64,000 bases of DNA from Pseudomonas sp. MN1F (GCF_009391885.1 NZ_VZII01000008.1:211603-275602); one strand, 5' to 3'. Shown: positions 25,884-37,376, numbered from the stretch's first letter. The notes: generated from the letters alone by a model not told the origin. A program made the numbers and translations.

Positions 25884-27176
25884 TCAGCGGTAACCCTGAT
25901 CTACCAGCCAACGTCGCAACATCCTCTGCTGCTCCACCGGCCAAGTGCTCAAAACTTCATCCAGGGGTTGGCCAGCCAGTAACTGGCTCACTAGCGGCGC
26001 CAGCTCGATGCCCTGCAAATGCCACACCCCCAGCGGCTGATCCGCCGTCACCACCACCTCGGCCTGGTCCACCAAACCCTCACGCAACACCGGCCGCCGT
26101 GCCACCCGCACAGCGCCCCAGTCCGCCGCCAGATGCAACGGCTGAGCATCCGGCCAGCCCCGACGGCGTTCCCAGAATGGCTGCCCGGCGCGTTCAAGCT
26201 CCTGCCCATAGAAATCCCGCCCGATGCGGGCAAAACGCAGAAACAGCTGTTCGATCCGTTGCTGATGAAACTGCTTCGCCAGGGCGGCACGCTCGGGCCG
26301 GCGCAGCAAGGTGTTGATCACCACCGGCGCCTGCAACGCCGATGACAGCGACTGGAAAATCCCGTTCCCCGACAATGGGTCAACCGCCATCGCCGCATCG
26401 CCCACCCGCAACCAGTCATCGCCCACGCAGTCGCCCGCCAGGATCGGTGTGCTGCTGCGGGCGTGCACCTGCGCAGGTTGCAGCGCTCGCGCATCGAACA
26501 CCTCGGCCACCAGTGTCGAAGCCCTTCGTCGTGCGGCGCAGTATTCAGGCAACGCCGCCTTGCCCGGCATCCCCTCGGCATCAAGGGTCACCTGCCAGTA
26601 GCAACGCCCATCGGCCAACCGGGCCATCCACGCCCAGCCATCGTCCAGGCTTTCCACCGCCGACGCCGGCGCGCCAGGTTCCGACTGCCAGAGGTTGAGC
26701 AGGCTGACCGTTTCCGGGCCGCGCAGGCGGTCGGCCGCCAACGGCGCCTGACGGCCACGCGCTTCAACCAGAAAGTCGCCCAGCAGCACTTGCCCGTCAT
26801 CCAGCCGGACCTGGTAGCCCTCGCCGCGCGCGACTTCGCGAATGCGCCCTTCCAGCTGCGATACTCCCGCCCGCAGCAGGTCATCGCGCAAGGCGCGGTC
26901 GAAGCGCTGGCGATCGAGCAGAAACTCCTGATTGAGTTGCAGATGCTGGCCATTCCAGCGCACCTGGCGTGTCGCCGGTACCGCGGCCTCGGCCAAGGCG
27001 CCGCCCAGGCCAGCATGGCGCAGCCCTTCCAGAACCCGTTGCGAAACCCCTTCCACGGCGGCAAAACGCCGCCAGTCGGAGACCACCGTTACCGGGTAGC
27101 CCAGCCGGCGCAAGCCAAGCGCTGTAGCGGCGCCGGCCGGGCCTGCGCCCAGCACCAGAATGTGTGGCTCAGGCAT
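25884..27176 (-). CDS. qhpG: FAD-dependent monooxygenase QhpG (gamma-subunit Trp hydroxylase)
   Basis: 430 residues. The N-terminal Rossmann motif VLGAGPAGAATALGLRRLG and the later GDAAMAVDPLSGNGIFQSL identify a class A flavoprotein monooxygenase of the tryptophan halogenase/geranylgeranyl-reductase-like group. In Paracoccus, QhpG adds the two hydroxyls to the gamma-subunit tryptophan that becomes the quinone. The ATG at 27176 sits inside the end of qhpE (overlap 8 bp); the frame continues upstream but would lack the proper N-terminal strand. Last gene of the activator-qhpF-qhpE-qhpG unit. Confidence 0.88.
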   Translation of the reverse strand: MPEPHILVLGAGPAGAATALGLRRLGYPVTVVSDWRRFAAVEGVSQRVLEGLRHAGLGGALAEAAVPATRQVRWNGQHLQLNQEFLLDRQRFDRALRDDLLRAGVSQLEGRIREVARGEGYQVRLDDGQVLLGDFLVEARGRQAPLAADRLRGPETVSLLNLWQSEPGAPASAVESLDDGWAWMARLADGRCYWQVTLDAEGMPGKAALPEYCAARRRASTLVAEVFDARALQPAQVHARSSTPILAGDCVGDDWLRVGDAAMAVDPLSGNGIFQSLSSALQAPVVINTLLRRPERAALAKQFHQQRIEQLFLRFARIGRDFYGQELERAGQPFWERRRGWPDAQPLHLAADWGAVRVARRPVLREGLVDQAEVVVTADQPLGVWHLQGIELAPLVSQLLAGQPLDEVLSTWPVEQQRMLRRWLVDQGYR

Positions 27177-27840
27177 CCGCTGCACCTCGTCGCTCCGGGC
27201 CGCTGAAGCTGGCATGGGCCTGCAGCCAGGCATAGACCTGCTGGCGGTCCAGGCCGGGCTGCTGCTGCAACAGTGTTGCAATCCGCCCGCTCACCGCCGC
27301 ACAGCCAAGGCTCGCACCGGCCCGCCCGCGCTCACCCACATGGCCACCGAAATCAGCCTGTGCGCTGCCAAGCCACGACCACTGCCCCGGCGCGCAGCGG
27401 GCATCGCCGGTGATGCGGATCACCCCCGGGTACGCCGCCGGGTACACCGCACTGCCTTGCGCCGGGCTGGACGCGCACAGCAGCACGCCGGCCTGCTGCA
27501 CTTCAGCACAGGCCTGGCGCAACACCGCCCGGTCCTGCTGCAAGCCAAGGCTGAGATTGATCAGCGCCACGCCCTGCTCCGCCAGCCAGAACAACCCGGC
27601 GGCAACCTGCAAAGCGCTGGTGCTGCCGTGTTCGGTAAATACCTGGGCCAGCAACAGCGGCAACTCGCCGGCCTCGGCTTGCAGGCTGGCCAGCACGGCG
27701 CTGCCATGGCCGAGCCGGTCAGGTTGCAACTCACCCTCGCACAGCACGCCCTCTTCCAGCCAGAAGCGCCGGGCACAGACCAATGCCTGCGCTGGCGCAC
27801 AACCACTGTCGATCACGCCGACCCTGAACTCAGCGGCCAT
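27169..27840 (-). CDS. qhpE: Subtilisin-like protease QhpE (gamma-subunit leader peptidase)
   Basis: 223 residues, short for a subtilase. The catalytic Asp is in GVIDSG near residue 10, His in RLGHGSAV near 50, and Ser in GASLGCAAVSG near 190, in the order typical of the S8 family. No signal peptide, consistent with a cytoplasmic role: QhpE removes the 28-residue leader of the crosslinked gamma subunit. It overlaps qhpF by 11 bp and qhpG by 8 bp. Confidence 0.88.
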   Translation of the reverse strand: MAAEFRVGVIDSGCAPAQALVCARRFWLEEGVLCEGELQPDRLGHGSAVLASLQAEAGELPLLLAQVFTEHGSTSALQVAAGLFWLAEQGVALINLSLGLQQDRAVLRQACAEVQQAGVLLCASSPAQGSAVYPAAYPGVIRITGDARCAPGQWSWLGSAQADFGGHVGERGRAGASLGCAAVSGRIATLLQQQPGLDRQQVYAWLQAHASFSGPERRGAADA

Positions 27841-29563
27841 GCTTGACCGCCTCCTGGGGCAATAGGCGCAGTTGCCCACCTTGCAGGTGCAGGTGCAGGT
27901 CGGCATCGGCCAGCGTCGATGCGCGGTGGCTGATGAGGATGCGCGTACGCCCGGCGAACAGTTCGTCGATGGCGGCAATCACTTCACGCTCGGTCGCCTC
28001 ATCCACCGCCGAAGTGGCCTCGTCGAGCACCAGGATCGAAGGCGCCTGCAGCACCGCCCGGGCGATGGCGATACGTTGCTTCTGGCCACCGGAAAGCTGT
28101 TGGCCGCGCTCGCCGAGCAGCCCGTCCAGGCCCAGCGGCAGGCTCTCGACCAGGCTGTCGAGGTGGGCCAGTTGCACCACCCGTTCCAGCTCCCCACGGC
28201 TGGCCTGCGGCGCGCCATAGGCAAGGTTCTGCGCCAGGGTGCCACGGAACAGCACGATGTCCTGGCTGACCACGGCGATGCGCTGGCGCACGGCGGCCAG
28301 GTCAAGTTCGCGCAGGTCGGCGCCATCGAGCAGGATGCGCCCGGCGTCCGGGTCATAGAAGCGCTGCAATAGGTCGATCAGGGTCGACTTGCCAACGCCG
28401 GAGGCACCACTGATGGCGACTTTCAGGCCACCGGCAATACAGGCATCGACCTTTGCCAGCACCGCGCCCTGGCGCCCGTCATGGGCAAAGCACACGCCTT
28501 CCAGGCGCAGCTCGCCCGGCCCTTGCGGCATGGGCCTGGGCGAGTCGGCCTCGCGCACGGCCACAGCTTCCTGCTTCAGCTCCATCACCCGGCCCAGGCT
28601 CACTGCCATGCGCTGCACCGCCACGTACAGGCCCAACAAGCTCTGCACCGGCCCCACCGCCATGCCCATGTAGGTGGAAAACGCGATCAGCGCGCCGAGC
28701 TGCCAGGTGCCCTGGATCACCCACCAGCCACCGACCAGGAACGCGCAGGCGCGGCACCAGGAGGTCAGGGTGCCAGGGATCGCCTGGGTGAAGAACTCGG
28801 TGACCTGCACCTTGAGCAACTGGCGCATGTAGCCCTGGCCCAGCTGGTCCAGGCGCCCGGCCTCGCGGTTCTGCTGGCCGGACGCCTGGATGAACTTCAT
28901 CGCCGGCAGGGTCTCGACCAGGAACGACGACACATCCGCCGAGCGCTCACGCAGGTTGCGCACCTCGCGCTCGACCTTGCGCCGCATCCAGCGCAGCCAC
29001 AGCACTTCGATCGGGATCAGCAGTGCCAGCAGCAGCGACAGTTGCCAGGACAGCATCAGCATCAGCGCCACCGCGCCCACCAGGCCGATCACCGCTGATA
29101 CCGCCGAGAACAGCGAATCCACGGCAAAACGCTGGATCTCGGCGACATCGCCGTCGAGCCGCGAGAGGATGTCACCGGTACGCCGACGCCCGTAGAAGGT
29201 CGGCGACAGCTGCTGCAAATGGCGGTACAGGTCATCACGCAGGGCAAACAGAATGCGCCCCGACAAACGCGTGTGCAGGTAGCGGTTGACCCCCGCCAGC
29301 ACGGTGCCCAGCAAGCCCGCGCCAATCATGATCGCCGCCATATGCCAGAGGGTCTGGTAATCCTTGGCCAGCAGGCCTTCGTCGATCAGCGTCTTGACCA
29401 GCCAGGGTTGCACCAGGGCCAGCAGCGAAGCGCCGAAGGACAAGCCCAGCAGCACGCCGATAGCCCGTCGATGGGGGCGAACGAAACCATACAGCCAGGC
29501 CAGGGCCTGGCGCATGAGTTGCGGGTTGCTGGTCTCCACCAGCCTGGCGAACAGGTTGCCCAT
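27830..29563 (-). CDS. qhpF: ABC exporter QhpF (permease fused to ATPase)
   Basis: 577 residues. Six membrane helices (about 20-300) are followed by a nucleotide-binding domain with Walker A GASGVGKST, the LSGGQ-type signature QLSGGQKQR, and Walker B ILVLDEATS. The half-transporter layout suits a homodimer. QhpF is proposed to help move the modified gamma subunit to the periplasm. The start at 29563 follows the activator gene stop by 1 bp, so the two are co-transcribed. Confidence 0.9.
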   Translation of the reverse strand: MGNLFARLVETSNPQLMRQALAWLYGFVRPHRRAIGVLLGLSFGASLLALVQPWLVKTLIDEGLLAKDYQTLWHMAAIMIGAGLLGTVLAGVNRYLHTRLSGRILFALRDDLYRHLQQLSPTFYGRRRTGDILSRLDGDVAEIQRFAVDSLFSAVSAVIGLVGAVALMLMLSWQLSLLLALLIPIEVLWLRWMRRKVEREVRNLRERSADVSSFLVETLPAMKFIQASGQQNREAGRLDQLGQGYMRQLLKVQVTEFFTQAIPGTLTSWCRACAFLVGGWWVIQGTWQLGALIAFSTYMGMAVGPVQSLLGLYVAVQRMAVSLGRVMELKQEAVAVREADSPRPMPQGPGELRLEGVCFAHDGRQGAVLAKVDACIAGGLKVAISGASGVGKSTLIDLLQRFYDPDAGRILLDGADLRELDLAAVRQRIAVVSQDIVLFRGTLAQNLAYGAPQASRGELERVVQLAHLDSLVESLPLGLDGLLGERGQQLSGGQKQRIAIARAVLQAPSILVLDEATSAVDEATEREVIAAIDELFAGRTRILISHRASTLADADLHLHLQGGQLRLLPQEAVKHGR

Positions 29564-29564
29564 G

Positions 29565-31478
<1,914 letters not shown>

Positions 31479-31641
31479 GGTTTGCTCCAGCTGTGGCCCT
31501 CAGGACAGGGCTACGGGCTTGGTATTTTTTCCGCAGTGTGCGGGAGATTTGGCTGGGCGTCGAGGTGCATGGCTTGAGGGGGGTGGCGCCAGTGAGATCG
31601 AGCGCCACACCTGCCAAGGCATGCACGCCCAACCCCCTGCT

Positions 31642-31659
31642 AACCCCAATACTGGGGAA
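31642..31659. promoter_or_regulatory. CCCC-N6-GGGG palindrome upstream of curlin operon
   Basis: AACCCCAATACTGGGGAA lies 89 bp upstream of the sigma-54 promoter at 31748. The same CCCC-N6-GGGG palindrome occurs before the secretion/csgEFG operon (twice) and before mnxG. A further CCCC half-site lies at 31633. Interpreted as an upstream activating site for a shared enhancer-binding protein. The rest of the 31479-31641 gap shows no gene. Confidence 0.6.
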
Positions 31660-31747
31660 CACCGCCCACCAAAAAACCTGCCGAAACCATCCCCCATCAC
31701 CACTGCAACCCAGGCCGCGCAAGGCCTGCAGCCCAATGTGAAAAAAT

Positions 31748-31762
31748 TGGCACGGCAGTTGC
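31748..31762 (+). promoter_or_regulatory. Sigma-54 promoter of the curlin operon
   Basis: TGGCACG-GCAG-TTGC is a perfect -24/-12 consensus. It ends 56 bp before the ATG at 31819 and should start transcription of the two secreted proteins and the csgB/csgA-like genes. Confidence 0.9.
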
Positions 31763-31818
31763 CCTAGTCCTCCCAGACGCCCCAAGTCCATGGGCCCGTT
31801 AGCAGGAGGAACCGACTC

Positions 31819-33147
31819 ATGCTCCGACCGATACCCAACACGCTGGCAGTGGCGATCGTCGCCGGCCTGTTCCAGCTCCCGGCGCAGGCAGCGCTGTATG
31901 CCGTCGACACTGGGCCCTATACCCCCGCCAATGGCCACTACGCCGTCTGGTACCAGGACACCCATGGCCGAACCCTCGACCTGTGCCTGTCCAAGGCCGT
32001 GAGTTCACGCGTCGCCGGCGCCCCCGGCGCACCGTCGTACATGTGCACCCTGTTGCCTGCCCCCGGCATCTTCGATGACACCAAGCCGTTGGTCTTCCCG
32101 ACCAACTGGCCGGATGAATCCTTCTGGTTCACCGCCGACGCTGCCATCAACGACGCCGCCCGGGGGGTCAACCTGATCTACGTGAGCGCACTCGAAGCAG
32201 CGTTCGGTGGCGGCGACCCGGCAGAAAACGACCAGATCAGCTTCGCCCGTGTGCGGATCCGGGTCGACGTTCCCGTGGCCGGCACCTACGTGGTCACCCA
32301 CCCCTACGGCGTCGAAGTGTTCGATGTACCCGCCGCCGGGCGCCGGGCGATCAACATGACCCGCGACATCGGCATCGGCTCCGCTGGCACCTATACCGGT
32401 GCCTTGAAGGGCGATATCGGGCCGTTCCTGCGTAGCGTCAACGGCCCCTACACCGAAGGCAGCGAGAAATTCATCGGCGACCCCAACCTCAACGAGCGCG
32501 TCACCGGCAGCCCGTTCAACACCAACTTCGTGCGCATCGAAGGCCCTAACGGCATCGACCTGCGGACCGACCTGTTCGCCGTTTCCGGCAAGCTTTCCGA
32601 AGTCGTACGGCCCACCCCGTTGATCCCATTGCGCAGTACCTACTCGCGGCACACCGAGAACGGCGACCTGCGCGCCCAACAGGACGTGTTCGTGCTGGCC
32701 CCGCCACCGCCCGGCAGCGCCACCCTGACCAGCCAGACCCCTAACCTGCCACTGACCGAAGCCAATGGCACGGGTACCTGGTATGCCCAGTCGGCGCTGA
32801 ACCCGGCACTGCCAACCAGCATGCTGGTCAGCGCCGACAACAGCGTGGCCATCCCCACCAGCAGCGTGACCACCGCCGACATGCCGCTTACCGACCTGGT
32901 CACCATCACCAAAGCCGAATACAGCCTGGCCAACGCCACCCTGACCTTGATCGCCACCAGCAGTGACGAAACCAGCCCGCCGGCAATGACTGCCCGCACC
33001 GGCAACGGCACCTTCATTGGCAACTTCACAGGCGACGGCGCGCAGAAAAGCCTGACCGCCAACTTGTCACCCGTTCCGCCGGCCAAGGTGCAGGTCTCCA
33101 GTGCCAACGGCGGCAGCGACATCGAAGACGTGGTGCTGGTGCCATGA
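31819..33147 (+). CDS. Secreted protein of unknown function, first gene of curlin operon
   Basis: 442 residues with a Sec signal (LAVAIVAGLFQLPAQA, cut before ALYAVDTG). GGAGGA precedes the ATG. Residues about 28-260 are clearly paralogous to the next gene product: shared landmarks include DTGPYTPA/DPGPYTFA, AGAPGAPxYMCTLLP, the RAIN-TRDIGIG stretch, FIGDPN and GSPFNTNF-RI-GP. The C-terminal 170 residues form beta-rich repeats (SATLTSQTP..., ATLTLIATSSDE). I do not recognise a named family. Being in front of the curlin genes and behind a sigma-54 promoter, it is probably an extracellular matrix partner; possible cargo of the secretion system encoded on the opposite strand. Function unknown. 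Confidence 0.8.
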   Translation: MLRPIPNTLAVAIVAGLFQLPAQAALYAVDTGPYTPANGHYAVWYQDTHGRTLDLCLSKAVSSRVAGAPGAPSYMCTLLPAPGIFDDTKPLVFPTNWPDESFWFTADAAINDAARGVNLIYVSALEAAFGGGDPAENDQISFARVRIRVDVPVAGTYVVTHPYGVEVFDVPAAGRRAINMTRDIGIGSAGTYTGALKGDIGPFLRSVNGPYTEGSEKFIGDPNLNERVTGSPFNTNFVRIEGPNGIDLRTDLFAVSGKLSEVVRPTPLIPLRSTYSRHTENGDLRAQQDVFVLAPPPPGSATLTSQTPNLPLTEANGTGTWYAQSALNPALPTSMLVSADNSVAIPTSSVTTADMPLTDLVTITKAEYSLANATLTLIATSSDETSPPAMTARTGNGTFIGNFTGDGAQKSLTANLSPVPPAKVQVSSANGGSDIEDVVLVP

Positions 33148-33179
33148 ACAGACAAAGGCTCCGCCTTCAAGGAGGTAGC

Positions 33180-35414
33180 ATGAACACTTGGCAACGCCGT
33201 GCGCTGTTGGCCGCCGGTTTCTCCCTCACCCTCAGCAGTGCGGCCTGGGCTGCCCTGTCCGATGTCGACCCGGGCCCCTACACCTTCGCCACCGGTGGTT
33301 TCCCGTTGTGGTACAAGGACACCAACGGCCTGTCACTGGAACTGTGCCGCTCGCACGCCGTCAGCACCCTGGTCGCTGGCGCCCCCGGTGCACCGGCCTA
33401 CATGTGTACCCTGCTGCCAGAGCCGGGCGTCTTCGACGACACGCTGCCCTTGGTGTTCCCTGACAACTGGCCTTCAGAGATGTTCTGGTTCCTGGCGGAA
33501 ACCAGTATTCCTGCCGTTGGCAACAGCGGCTATGAGCTCGACGCCTATGTGGCGGGCATAGAAGCGGCATTCGCGGGTGGCAACCCGGTCGACGGCGACC
33601 AGCAGAGCTTTGCCCGCATCCGTCTGCGCGTCTCGGTGCCCACTGCCGGTACCTACACCATCACCCACCCCTACGGCGTGGAGACGGTCAACGTCACCAC
33701 ACCCGGCCGCCGGGCGATCAACATCACCCGTGACATCGGCATCGGCGCCCCGGGCAACTTCACCGGTGCGCTCAATGGTGCAATCGGCCCGTTCATCCAG
33801 GGCTTCGGCGCACCCTATACCGCAGTCAACCCGGAGACCGGCACCACCGACACTTTCATCGGCGACCCCAACCGCCCGGAAGCGATCAAGGGCAGCCCGT
33901 TCAACACCAACTTCATCCGCATCGACGGCCCGCCCGGGCGCATCGAAACCAGCCTGTTCACCGTCTCTGGCAAGGTGCTCGATCAACGTCCGCAGCTACC
34001 GGCATCACTGGAACGGGCGACCTACTCGCGCAATGGCAGTGGCACCCGGGTGGAGGTATTCGCCAAGGCGCCAAGCAACGCCAGCGTCTGCTTCCGTAAC
34101 GGCCTGGCGCTGGTCGGCACACCGCCATCGCCTTGCCAGTTCAGCATGACTTCGGACAACAACGGGCTGTTCTTCAGCCAGCAACTGAGCCAGCTGGCGC
34201 CGCCGCCGGTGGTGGTGGTGACGGCCAGCAGCAGCGACATCAACACCCAGCCGACCGCCATTTCGAGCAAGCTTTCCGATGTGGTCAAAGTCAGCACCGC
34301 ACGTTACGAGTGGGCCAACAAGCGGCTGACCATCGAAGCGCGCTCCAGCGACGAAGTGGTGATCCCGGACATGGTCGCCCAAGGCTACGGCCGCCTGTCC
34401 AAGTCCGGCACCCTGCAAACACTCACCGTCAATGACGTAACCCAGCCGCCGGCCACCGTCACAATCAAGTCGAGCCATGGTGGCGTGGATGTGGAGCCGG
34501 TGATCGTCGTCGGCAGCGCACCGGTGTCGGCTGCCAACCAGCCACCGCTGGCCCAGGCCGATGTCGGCAGCACCAGCGTCGGCGTGCCGCTGACGATGAA
34601 CCTGCTGCTCAACGACAGCGACCCGGACGGCAACGTGCCACTGAGCATCACTGACCTCACTCAACCGGGTACCGGCCTGGGTGGCGTGGCGCTCAACGGC
34701 AGCACTGCGGTGACCTATACCCCACCGCCCGGTGCCACGCAGCCGGTGGTGGCCACCTTCACCTACCGCGCAATGGACGCCAAGGGCCTGAAGTCGGAAC
34801 CGGCCACCGTGACCGTCAACGTCGCGCCCAACCAGGCACCGACCGCCAACCCGGAAACCGTGACCACCCTGGCCGCGCCGCTGACCATCAACGTGTTGAC
34901 CAACGACACCGACCCGGAAGGCAACGTGCCGCTGACCGTCGTCAACCTCTCCCAGCCGGCAGTCGGTCGCGGCACGGTGAGCACTGACGGCACCACGGTC
35001 AACTACACCCCACCGGCCAGCGTCCCGACGGCGTTCACCACCACCTTCACCTACCAGGCGCGTGATGCCCTGGGCGCGGTCTCCGCCCCGGCCACCGTCA
35101 CGGTCAACGTGCAGCCACGGCCTGCCGCCGGCGAGACCTTCACGGTCACCGCAGCCACCGTCCTGGCCCGCTCGAACAACCGTTACAACTGGGATGTCAG
35201 CGGGACGTCGTCAGTGACCACAGGCAATACCGTTACCGTCCGGGTGACCACCACTACCGGCGTGCAGACCCTCGGCAGCGTCGCGGTACCAGTGACCGGC
35301 CGCTGGCGCCTGACGGTAAGCAATAGCACCACGATCGTCCCGACGGCCGCACCGACCGCCACCGTGACGAGCAGCCAAGGCAGTACCCGTACCGTCGCCG
35401 TAACCGTGCAGTAA
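33180..35414 (+). CDS. Large secreted protein with paralogous N-terminal domain and Ig/cadherin-like repeats
   Basis: 744 residues; the ATG at 33180 follows AAGGAGG and the signal ends LSSAAWA. Residues about 25-280 repeat the domain of the preceding protein. The rest is beta-sandwich repeats with the PLTMNLLLNDSDPDGNVPLSI and PLTINVLTNDTDPEGNVPLTV signatures (about 470-560 and 570-655), typical of cadherin-like/VCBS modules of adhesins, with acidic DxDP sites that could bind calcium. The C terminus is Thr/Val-rich. It lacks an obvious type I signal, autotransporter barrel or anchor, so it may leave by a two-step route. Probable adhesin or matrix scaffold; unproven. Confidence 0.8.
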   Translation: MNTWQRRALLAAGFSLTLSSAAWAALSDVDPGPYTFATGGFPLWYKDTNGLSLELCRSHAVSTLVAGAPGAPAYMCTLLPEPGVFDDTLPLVFPDNWPSEMFWFLAETSIPAVGNSGYELDAYVAGIEAAFAGGNPVDGDQQSFARIRLRVSVPTAGTYTITHPYGVETVNVTTPGRRAINITRDIGIGAPGNFTGALNGAIGPFIQGFGAPYTAVNPETGTTDTFIGDPNRPEAIKGSPFNTNFIRIDGPPGRIETSLFTVSGKVLDQRPQLPASLERATYSRNGSGTRVEVFAKAPSNASVCFRNGLALVGTPPSPCQFSMTSDNNGLFFSQQLSQLAPPPVVVVTASSSDINTQPTAISSKLSDVVKVSTARYEWANKRLTIEARSSDEVVIPDMVAQGYGRLSKSGTLQTLTVNDVTQPPATVTIKSSHGGVDVEPVIVVGSAPVSAANQPPLAQADVGSTSVGVPLTMNLLLNDSDPDGNVPLSITDLTQPGTGLGGVALNGSTAVTYTPPPGATQPVVATFTYRAMDAKGLKSEPATVTVNVAPNQAPTANPETVTTLAAPLTINVLTNDTDPEGNVPLTVVNLSQPAVGRGTVSTDGTTVNYTPPASVPTAFTTTFTYQARDALGAVSAPATVTVNVQPRPAAGETFTVTAATVLARSNNRYNWDVSGTSSVTTGNTVTVRVTTTTGVQTLGSVAVPVTGRWRLTVSNSTTIVPTAAPTATVTSSQGSTRTVAVTVQ

Positions 35415-35429
35415 GGCCAGGAGACCGCC

Positions 35430-35900
35430 ATGAAGTGCCTGTATCCACTGCTGCTGAGCCTGGCCCTGGCGGGCCAGGCCGGGGCCGATGACCTGATGGA
35501 CAACGCCGACCTGGCGCCCGGCAACGACCTCGGTGAACCGGTGATCATCCGCCTGCTGCCGGTCGGTGCCGGTCAGGCGGCGGTGATCGAGCAGCAAGGC
35601 AACGGCAACCGCGCCGCCCTCGACCAGAACGGCCAGGCCCTGCTGGGCCGCATCGTCCAGGCCGGTGGCGCGCAGGAGGCGTACATCCTGCAGGAAGGCA
35701 GTGACCTGATGGCCAGCATCAGCCAACAGGGATATGGCAACAGCGCTGCGATCCGCCAGAGCGGCACCAGCAACAGCGCCAGCATCGAGCAGCTCGGCAA
35801 CAACAACAGCGCCAGTATCGAGCAGGCCGGCACAGGCCTGAGCAGCTCAGTGACCCAAGCCGGCAATGGCCAGCGTGTTCAGATCACCCAATACCGATAG
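35430..35900 (+). CDS. csgB: Curlin minor subunit / nucleator-like protein
   Basis: 156 residues with a signal peptide ending QAGA (cut near DDLMDN). From about residue 50 it shows curlin repeats of the form Q-x5-N/A-x5-Q: VIEQQGNGNRAALDQNG, SISQQGYGNSAAIRQSG, SIEQLGNNNSASIEQAG. Length and the few repeats match CsgB, which nucleates CsgA polymerisation at the cell surface. It is followed by the csgA-like gene 16 bp later. It could equally be a short CsgA; the assignment rests on order and size. Confidence 0.85.
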   Translation: MKCLYPLLLSLALAGQAGADDLMDNADLAPGNDLGEPVIIRLLPVGAGQAAVIEQQGNGNRAALDQNGQALLGRIVQAGGAQEAYILQEGSDLMASISQQGYGNSAAIRQSGTSNSASIEQLGNNNSASIEQAGTGLSSSVTQAGNGQRVQITQYR

Positions 35901-35916
35901 ACCTGGAGGCACCACC

Positions 35917-37362
35917 ATGTTCAAGCTCGCTCCCCTAAGCGCCGCTATCGTCCTGGCCCTGGCCGGCCAGGTCATGGCTGACGACAGCACCTCGAACCAG
36001 TCGCAGACCGGTAACCAGAACATCGCCGAGGTGCAGCAAACGGTTGCGCCGTTCGCCGCAGCCACCCAGAACCAGACCGGCAAGGGCCACAACCATCTGG
36101 CGGTGCAGGAAAGCAGCACCAGCACCATCACCCAGAGCGCCAGTGGTTCGTACAACGCCGGCTACGGCGAGCAGCTGTTCGAAAATGGCAGCCAGATCAC
36201 CCAGCAGGCCTCCGGCTCCTACAACGATGCCTTCGCCAGCCAGTCGGTGGGCGAGAACAACCAGTCGCTGCAAAACCAGCAAGGCAGCGAAAACCGCTCG
36301 ACCGTGTGGCAGGACACCCAGACCAACAGCCAGGCCACCACCACCCAGAGCGGCCAGCGCAACGAAGCCTTCGTCGAGCAGCTGTTCGGTGGCAGCAACA
36401 ACCGCGCCAACATCACCCAGGATGGCCAGGACAACTACGCGGCCTCGGAGCACATCCTGCATAACGACGGCTATGTGCAGATCTACCAGCAAGGCAAGCA
36501 GAACTTCGCCTACGGTGACCAGCGCGACGGCAACGGCGGCACGATCGCCATCGACCAGTACGGCACCGGCCACTCGGTGGAAGTCTGGCAGGACACCCAG
36601 ACCGGCAGCCGCGCCACCGTCAACCAGACCGGCCAGACCAACGAAGGCTACATCGACCAGAGCTTCGGCAAGGACAACGTCGCCAACCTGTATCAACAGG
36701 GCCAGTCCAACGCCAGCTGGTCGGATCAGTTCGAGACCAACAACTCGAACACCACCATCTCCCAAGGCGGCAACAGCAACAGCAGCTTCACCTACCAGAC
36801 CGGGGACAACCAGAGCCTGACCGTCAACAGCAAGGGCACCGGCAACAAGGTCCTGGCCAGCAACTGGAAAGGCGACAAGATGGGTGGCCAGTTCGGCAAG
36901 AACCAGACTGCCAACATCAACCAGAACGGCACCAACAACAGCGCCAACCTGACCCAGAACGGCGAGGCCCACCTGGCCACGCTGAGCCAGAAAGGCACCG
37001 GCAACACCATGCAGACCAAACAGGCCGACAGCTACAACGAGCTGTACTTCGATCAGAACGGGAGCGACAACAGCCTCATTGCCGACCAGCGCGGCACCGA
37101 CAACTACGCCTTCGGCTCGTCTACCGGCAGTGGCAACAGCATCAACCTGGACCAGTCTGGCTACGCCAACCAGAGCTACACCACTCAGCTGTACGGCAGT
37201 GGCAACAGTGCAACCATCAAGCAGGCTGACAGCGCCAACGTCGCCTACGTGACCCAGGGCGGCAATAACAACGCGGCCATCGTCAACCAGAGTGGCGCTT
37301 ACCAGAGCGCCACCATCAGCCAGATGGGCAACGGCAACACGGCCACCGCTACCCAACACTGA
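35917..37362 (+). CDS. csgA: Very long curlin (CsgA-like major amyloid subunit)
   Basis: 481 residues; the ATG at 35917 follows GGAGG, and the signal peptide ends GQVMA. The whole mature chain is Q/N/G/S/T-rich with about twenty curlin-type repeats (Q-x4/5-N-x5-Q), for example ANINQNGTNNSANLTQNG and ATIKQADSANVAYVTQGG. E. coli CsgA has about 150 residues and five repeats, so this subunit is three times as long. Internal repeats are not identical at DNA level. It would form amyloid fibres outside the cell after export through CsgG. A strong terminator follows. Confidence 0.9.
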   Translation: MFKLAPLSAAIVLALAGQVMADDSTSNQSQTGNQNIAEVQQTVAPFAAATQNQTGKGHNHLAVQESSTSTITQSASGSYNAGYGEQLFENGSQITQQASGSYNDAFASQSVGENNQSLQNQQGSENRSTVWQDTQTNSQATTTQSGQRNEAFVEQLFGGSNNRANITQDGQDNYAASEHILHNDGYVQIYQQGKQNFAYGDQRDGNGGTIAIDQYGTGHSVEVWQDTQTGSRATVNQTGQTNEGYIDQSFGKDNVANLYQQGQSNASWSDQFETNNSNTTISQGGNSNSSFTYQTGDNQSLTVNSKGTGNKVLASNWKGDKMGGQFGKNQTANINQNGTNNSANLTQNGEAHLATLSQKGTGNTMQTKQADSYNELYFDQNGSDNSLIADQRGTDNYAFGSSTGSGNSINLDQSGYANQSYTTQLYGSGNSATIKQADSANVAYVTQGGNNNAAIVNQSGAYQSATISQMGNGNTATATQH

Positions 37363-37376
37363 CCTGCTCCCCCCTT

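Noticed and set aside
35917..37362. Repeated DNA in csgA considered as a CRISPR array or tandem DNA repeat
   Set aside because: The repeats are degenerate at DNA level, in frame and encode curlin repeats; there are no identical repeats with unique spacers.
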